From: Opitutus sp. GAS368
GTDB lineage: Bacteria > Verrucomicrobiota > Verrucomicrobiia > Chthoniobacterales > Chthoniobacteraceae
Assembly (NCBI GenBank): GCA_943329925.2
Contig: CALQFT020000019.1
Location: 1 to 32,983 of the forward strand
Length of the DNA stretch: 32,983 nt
Direction: 5' to 3'
The notes under the pieces are model-generated. The model had not been told where the DNA came from, searched no databases, and saw nothing but the letters and a program-made list of their open reading frames with translations. The position numbers were made by a program, and so were the translations under genes. Below, in pieces: positions 29,129 through 32,983 of this stretch (the first letter of the stretch is position 1; each line of letters starts with the position of its first letter).

Positions 29129-30607
29129 ATGACTCATCCCCTCCTATACGAAGTCAACGCCCGCCACTGGCTCGCAGACCTTAGCCGGATACACGGCGCG
29201 CCTGTGGACCTGGCCTCTGTTCCAGAGGTTGAACTTGATCATTTGCAGCGGCGCGGCTTCACGCACCTTTGGCTCATGGGCGTGTGGCCTACCGGCCCCA
29301 AATCCCGTGCACAAGCGGTTCAGCACCCCGGGTTGCGTCAGTCCTATGACGAGGCGCTGCCCGGCTGGACGGATGCAGACATCGTGGGCTCTCCCTACGC
29401 GGTCGAAGACGTGCAGGTGGCCGCACGCCTTGGAGGAAACGCGGCGCTGGCCACTTTGCGTGGACGGCTTTCCGCACGGGGCATCAAGCTCCTGCTGGAC
29501 TTTGTTCCCAACCACCTTGGTTTGGACCATCAATGGGTCCAGTCACGCCCCCATCTTTTCGTCGGCCAAGCCGAGTCTTTTAACGATTCTTTTCCCGTTC
29601 AAACATCCGCTGGAAAGCGTTTTCTTGCCCACGGAAAGGACCCCTACTTCGCGGGCTGGACCGACACGGTGCAGCTCGATTATCGCCGCGCCGAAACCCG
29701 CCAGGCGATGACTCAACTGTTGCTCTCCATAGCCGACAAATGCGATGGCGTGCGCTGCGACATGGCGATGCTGCTACTCTCGGACGTATTTCGTTCTACC
29801 TGGCAGCATGTGCCCAGCGAAGGCGCGCAAGCAGTTGGCGAATTTTGGGAGCTGGCAGTGGCTGAGGTTAAAGCGGGGCATCCGGGGTTTATTTTCTTGG
29901 CGGAGGCGTATTGGGGTTTAGAGGGACGCCTGTGCGATTTGGGGTTTGATTTCGCCTACGATAAAACACTGTACGACCGTTTGTTGCACAATCATCTGGA
30001 CGGGGTTCAAGCGCACCTCCTCGGGCTGGGAGCCCACAATCAGCACCGGGCGCATTTTCTCGAAAACCACGACGAGCCACGGCTGGCGGGGCTTGCCTCG
30101 CTTGAGTTGCAACGGGCGTCTGCCGCGCTTTGTCTGGGACTGCCCGGTATACGCTTTTTCCACGAAGGTCAGTTGGAAGGGGCGCGCCGCTTCGCTCGCG
30201 TGCAGCTCGCCCGACGCGCCACCGAGCCGTTAGATCTGGCGGTTCAGAAGATGTACGACGAACTGTTCGCGGCCTTCGCCGGTGGGTCCGTGGGCTGCGG
30301 AGAGGGATGCATTCTGGATCCGGCGCCGGCTTGGGAGGGGAATGCGAGCGCGCATTTTTTAAACATCGTGCAGTGGCAGTCGCCCGAAGACACGAAGCGG
30401 TTCAACTTAGTGGTGGTCAACCTCGCTCCACACCGGGCACAGTGTCGGGTGCGACTGACTGCGCGCGGCCTAATGGATGGCATGTGGAAGTTGGAAGACC
30501 GACTGGGAACAGAGCATTGGGAGCGGTCCGGAAGCGAGATGGCGAGGGATGGTCTTTTCTTGGATCTCGACTCGATGAGTGCGCAGTTGTTTTGGTGCAG
30601 TCGTTGA
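29129..30607 (+). CDS. GH13 alpha-amylase family protein
   Basis: GH13 conserved regions: LLLDFVPNH (I), GVRCDMAM (II, nucleophile Asp), FLAEAYW (III, acid/base Glu), ENHDEPR (IV). Start ATG 29129 (MTHPLLYEVNARHWL). Confidence 0.88.
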   Translation: MTHPLLYEVNARHWLADLSRIHGAPVDLASVPEVELDHLQRRGFTHLWLMGVWPTGPKSRAQAVQHPGLRQSYDEALPGWTDADIVGSPYAVEDVQVAARLGGNAALATLRGRLSARGIKLLLDFVPNHLGLDHQWVQSRPHLFVGQAESFNDSFPVQTSAGKRFLAHGKDPYFAGWTDTVQLDYRRAETRQAMTQLLLSIADKCDGVRCDMAMLLLSDVFRSTWQHVPSEGAQAVGEFWELAVAEVKAGHPGFIFLAEAYWGLEGRLCDLGFDFAYDKTLYDRLLHNHLDGVQAHLLGLGAHNQHRAHFLENHDEPRLAGLASLELQRASAALCLGLPGIRFFHEGQLEGARRFARVQLARRATEPLDLAVQKMYDELFAAFAGGSVGCGEGCILDPAPAWEGNASAHFLNIVQWQSPEDTKRFNLVVVNLAPHRAQCRVRLTARGLMDGMWKLEDRLGTEHWERSGSEMARDGLFLDLDSMSAQLFWCSR

Positions 30608-30757
30608 CGGCAGTGCGCGGAATTTGGCCAAGCCACGCGAGGCGTTCAATGGGGGCGGTCGTGCAAAAATAGCTTTTGACGGCGTCGGCTGCTCATGCGG
30701 AGCCCGATGATGCGATTCGGGGAGTGGTAGCGTCCTTGGGGCGCGCCACAAAAGCTT

Positions 30758-31723
30758 ATGAATCGTGCAATGTGGTGGTCTCGAAATCGTTATTGGATGG
30801 CACCGATGGTGGCGCTTGGGAGCGGCGCATTGGTGTGGGCGCTGGTATGGAACTGGGCGAGTCGGCAGCAGGGCGCTCGGGCTACCCGCGCGCTCATTGC
30901 GCCCATTTCCCCGGCGAAAGACGCGGCACGGACGACGGCATCCGTGCACACGACTCAATCAGGTGGTTTAGTGGCGGACGAATGGGAGGAAAGCGCGGCG
31001 CGCACTCCGGCGTTGGTGGCCGAAGTGCTACGACGCGCTCCCCAGGAAGCAACGGCCGAAGAACGCGCACTGGTGTGGGATTTTCTGCGCAACGCCACGC
31101 AATGGAGCGCTGAAGGGGAGGCACTTTGGCTGCTGGGTGCAGACGAGGCCCTGACGTGGCTACGGGGCGCAACACAGGCGAGCGACGAGGTGGAAGAGGG
31201 CTTGATTGAGCTGGTGCAACGCGCTTCGATCCCAACGGCGCTGCGAGACTTCGCGCTGCAGCATCTTGGGATTTGGGCTGAGGAGCACGCGGCTGGGCGA
31301 GGCGTTTTGCAGACTCTGCAAACTCTTGTGACCGCAGAAGGTTCAACCCCAGTAGCTGGGCACGCTTTGCAAGCACTATGCCGCAGCGGCTTTGCTGCTG
31401 CAGAAGTGCTTTGGATCCGGAAAGCGGCCCTCCAACTGGCCACCAATCCCACCGCGCACCCGCAATCCAAAGTCGCCGCTATTGAAGCGGCTGGCCATTG
31501 CGGGTTTGAGGAAATTGAACCGCCTGCGCGCGAACTGCTCACCCACTCCCAGACGGTTACCGAACGCGTCACGGCCCTACAGGTATTGGGTTGGGTGGGA
31601 AGCCGCGGCACTCTGGAATGGCTGGAGCAGCATCCGCCCTTCTCTGAGGCCCTGAGCGCCGCTGCGCAAAAACAGGCCCTGCGTACACTGCACGACCGCT
31701 GGGAAGTCGGCGCCACCCAGTAA
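30758..31723 (+). CDS. Membrane-anchored hypothetical protein with alpha-helical, HEAT-like repeats
   Basis: N-terminal TM segment MAPMVALGSGALVWALVWNWA followed by Ala/Leu-rich helical pairs (STPVAGHALQALCRSGFAAAEVLWIRKAALQLA..., SKVAAIEAAGHCGFEEIEPPARELL...). Longest sense ORF between the amylase and the palindromic element. Confidence 0.6.
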   Translation: MNRAMWWSRNRYWMAPMVALGSGALVWALVWNWASRQQGARATRALIAPISPAKDAARTTASVHTTQSGGLVADEWEESAARTPALVAEVLRRAPQEATAEERALVWDFLRNATQWSAEGEALWLLGADEALTWLRGATQASDEVEEGLIELVQRASIPTALRDFALQHLGIWAEEHAAGRGVLQTLQTLVTAEGSTPVAGHALQALCRSGFAAAEVLWIRKAALQLATNPTAHPQSKVAAIEAAGHCGFEEIEPPARELLTHSQTVTERVTALQVLGWVGSRGTLEWLEQHPPFSEALSAAAQKQALRTLHDRWEVGATQ

Positions 31724-31773
31724 TACCATCTCTTTTAGGTTTATGGATGATTAAAAGACCTCAGCACCTGGGA

Positions 31774-31843
31774 CCGCGGAGCCCCAGCTCCGCAAGGACT
31801 TTCTGAGTTTTTGGCGCGTCAAAGCGGAGCTGGGGCTCCGCGG
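31774..31843. repeat. Nested palindromic element (two mutually complementary short hairpins)
   Basis: CCGCGGAGCCCCAGCTCCGC (31774-31793) and GCGGAGCTGGGGCTCCGCGG (31824-31843) are perfect 20-nt reverse complements separated by 30 nt. Each arm is itself a 7-bp-stem/4-nt-loop hairpin (GCGGAGC-CCCA-GCTCCGC and GCGGAGC-TGGG-GCTCCGC). Confidence 0.85.
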
Positions 31844-32000
31844 GCCCGGGAGAGAAGGACCAGTTTTCTTCAAGATTTGGTATAAGAGCCTCGGCTCCTT
31901 TTACTCCGAATTATTCGCCTTTCCCCCACGAGGCTTTGGCCGGACTAAAATGGCCCGCTGAGAACAGCGATGCCCGATTCAAATAGCGGGCTGCCCCAAT

Positions 32001-32387
32001 TCAATCCCTCGCTTCCAAAGACAGGTTCTTACGAACCCTCTCCTCTGGTGACTCAAGCACCATCAGAAGCCCCTTTACCACATCTGTAAACCCGAGGAAC
32101 TCATGTCGTTCCTGTCTTAACTCTTCCGCTGCCTTGCTAAATTCTGCGGCGTACAGTTTCGGATCCAATCCCTCCAACTGGCTGCCATCCGGCGGCGTCT
32201 GGAGCGCCTCGCCCAGTATCCTTTCCACCTCAACTCGGGGATACTTCCGCGACAACTGCGCACTCAATTCACGCACCCGCTTTAACGTTTTGCCCAGCTC
32301 CTGCTCCACGTCTGCAAGACGCGGTATCGCCCGGCTTTTCGGTCTCTTGAGTTTGTTCAGTCTTTGCGTTACTTTTTTTTGCGACAT
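32001..32387 (-). CDS. Hypothetical protein, coiled-coil-like, Lys/Arg-rich N-terminus
   Basis: MSQKKVTQRLNKLKRPKSRAIPRLADVEQELGKTLKRVRELSAQLSRKYPRVEVERILGEAL...; start at ATG 32387, trimmed from the 141-aa ORF. Confidence 0.6.
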   Translation of the reverse strand: MSQKKVTQRLNKLKRPKSRAIPRLADVEQELGKTLKRVRELSAQLSRKYPRVEVERILGEALQTPPDGSQLEGLDPKLYAAEFSKAAEELRQERHEFLGFTDVVKGLLMVLESPEERVRKNLSLEARD

Positions 32388-32504
32388 CGTGGTACCCGTT
32401 TTGGTGTGGATGTGAACCCTTCCCACGCGGCGTCGCGTGGGATCTGGAAGCGCCCCTTCCAGCGTCCCTTCTCTTCCTAAACTGATAATCGCGGGAGCCC
32501 CATT

Positions 32505-32800
32505 TTGAGGCTGTGCTTTGCGTATTCCACGCTGGAAGCGACCACGATTACCCGGAACGCGGTTGGTTTTCTGAAGGAAAAGGGCATCGAGGGCATTTCA
32601 GCGCGAACCGCTCGACTCAAAAGTACGCCGAGAGCACACCCCAAATTGCGACATTGCTCACGCCCCGGCTCGGCTACGCGAAAACTTCCAAACTCGTCAA
32701 AGAAGCCAGCGAGCGCGGCAAGAGTGTCCTAGACCGTGCTCAAGAGAAGAGCTGGGCGAGTGGGGCGAGTGGGGCGAGTGGGGCGAGTAGTGGGGGCGAG
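32505..32800 (+). pseudogene. Frameshifted remnant of an aspartase/fumarase-superfamily C-terminus
   Basis: Frame of 32505: NAVGFLKEKGIEGIS; then frame of 32513: ANRSTQKYAESTPQIATLLTPRLGYAKTSKLVKEASERGKSVLDRA. Joined, it matches the fumarase/aspartate ammonia-lyase C-terminal pattern (GI-x-ANR...TALTPxIGYxxAxxxxKEA...G.SV). No intact upstream enzyme is present. Confidence 0.68.
32752..32800 (+). repeat. 9-bp tandem repeat (TGGGGCGAG)n with degenerate flanks
   Basis: CTGGGCGAG TGGGGCGAG TGGGGCGAG TGGGGCGAG TAG TGGGGGCGAG; translates as (ASG)n in the 32513 frame. Confidence 0.85.
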
Positions 32801-32820
32801 CTTTAAAATATCCGCAAAAC

Positions 32821-32983
32821 GTGGCTAAAACCCTGACCTGCACAGCAGCCCAAGCAGTGGATTTCGTCGGCCAGAACCGAGGTCTGCGACCTCTCTACAT
32901 TCCCAAGGCTTGGAAGGTGTTCTCGTCTAAGCGACCGGTCACAGGGAGCCCACGATCCACTTGGTACGCCCGTAATGCCGAGC
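32821..32983 (+). CDS. Possible partial ORF of unknown function running off the window edge
   Basis: GTG-initiated frame without stop: VAKTLTCTAAQAVDFVGQNRGLRPLYIPKAWKVFSSKRPVTGSPRSTWYARNAE... No recognisable motif and too short to be sure. Confidence 0.25.
   Translation, partial: MAKTLTCTAAQAVDFVGQNRGLRPLYIPKAWKVFSSKRPVTGSPRSTWYARNAE

Noticed and set aside
30130-30672. 180-aa plus-strand ORF
   Set aside because: Overlaps the 3' part of the GH13 gene in another frame; Arg-rich composition typical of a shadow frame.
30955-31716. 253-aa minus-strand ORF
   Set aside because: Antisense to the 321-aa HEAT-like frame; Ser/Arg/Cys-rich low-complexity translation without a family signature.
32752-32800. 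Possible CRISPR array
   Set aside because: Units are 9 bp and contiguous with no spacers; this is a simple tandem repeat. No other spaced repeats suggest CRISPR in the window.

Overview
The window looks like a chromosomal segment from a Verrucomicrobia/PVC-type bacterium. This is inferred from the paired PSCyt1/DUF1549/DUF1553 and DUF1501 genes and from other gene content, not from a search. Most of it is housekeeping or metabolic: a partial glucose-1-phosphate cytidylyltransferase, RdgB/HAM1 NTPase, leuS, a secreted cyclophilin fused to a long beta-rich domain, beta-carbonic anhydrase, valS, exonuclease III, pyruvate carboxylase, a TolC-MacA-MacB-like efflux operon, the DUF1549/1553 + DUF1501 pair, SufT, and a divergent GH63-like glucosidase / GH13 amylase pair. 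No tRNA, rRNA, CRISPR array, transposase or prophage was recognised. The 31.7-33.0 kb end is the most accessory-like part. It holds a nested palindromic element, a small coiled-coil-like protein with an A8 tract at its start, a frameshifted remnant of an aspartase/fumarase C-terminus with a 9-bp tandem repeat, and an unassigned ORF running off the edge. A 41-aa Lys/Ala-rich protein gene at 20470-20595 (minus) is below the ORF-track cutoff and was read directly. I found no convincing complete novel system. The findings are mostly small proteins, regulatory structures and unusual domain architectures.
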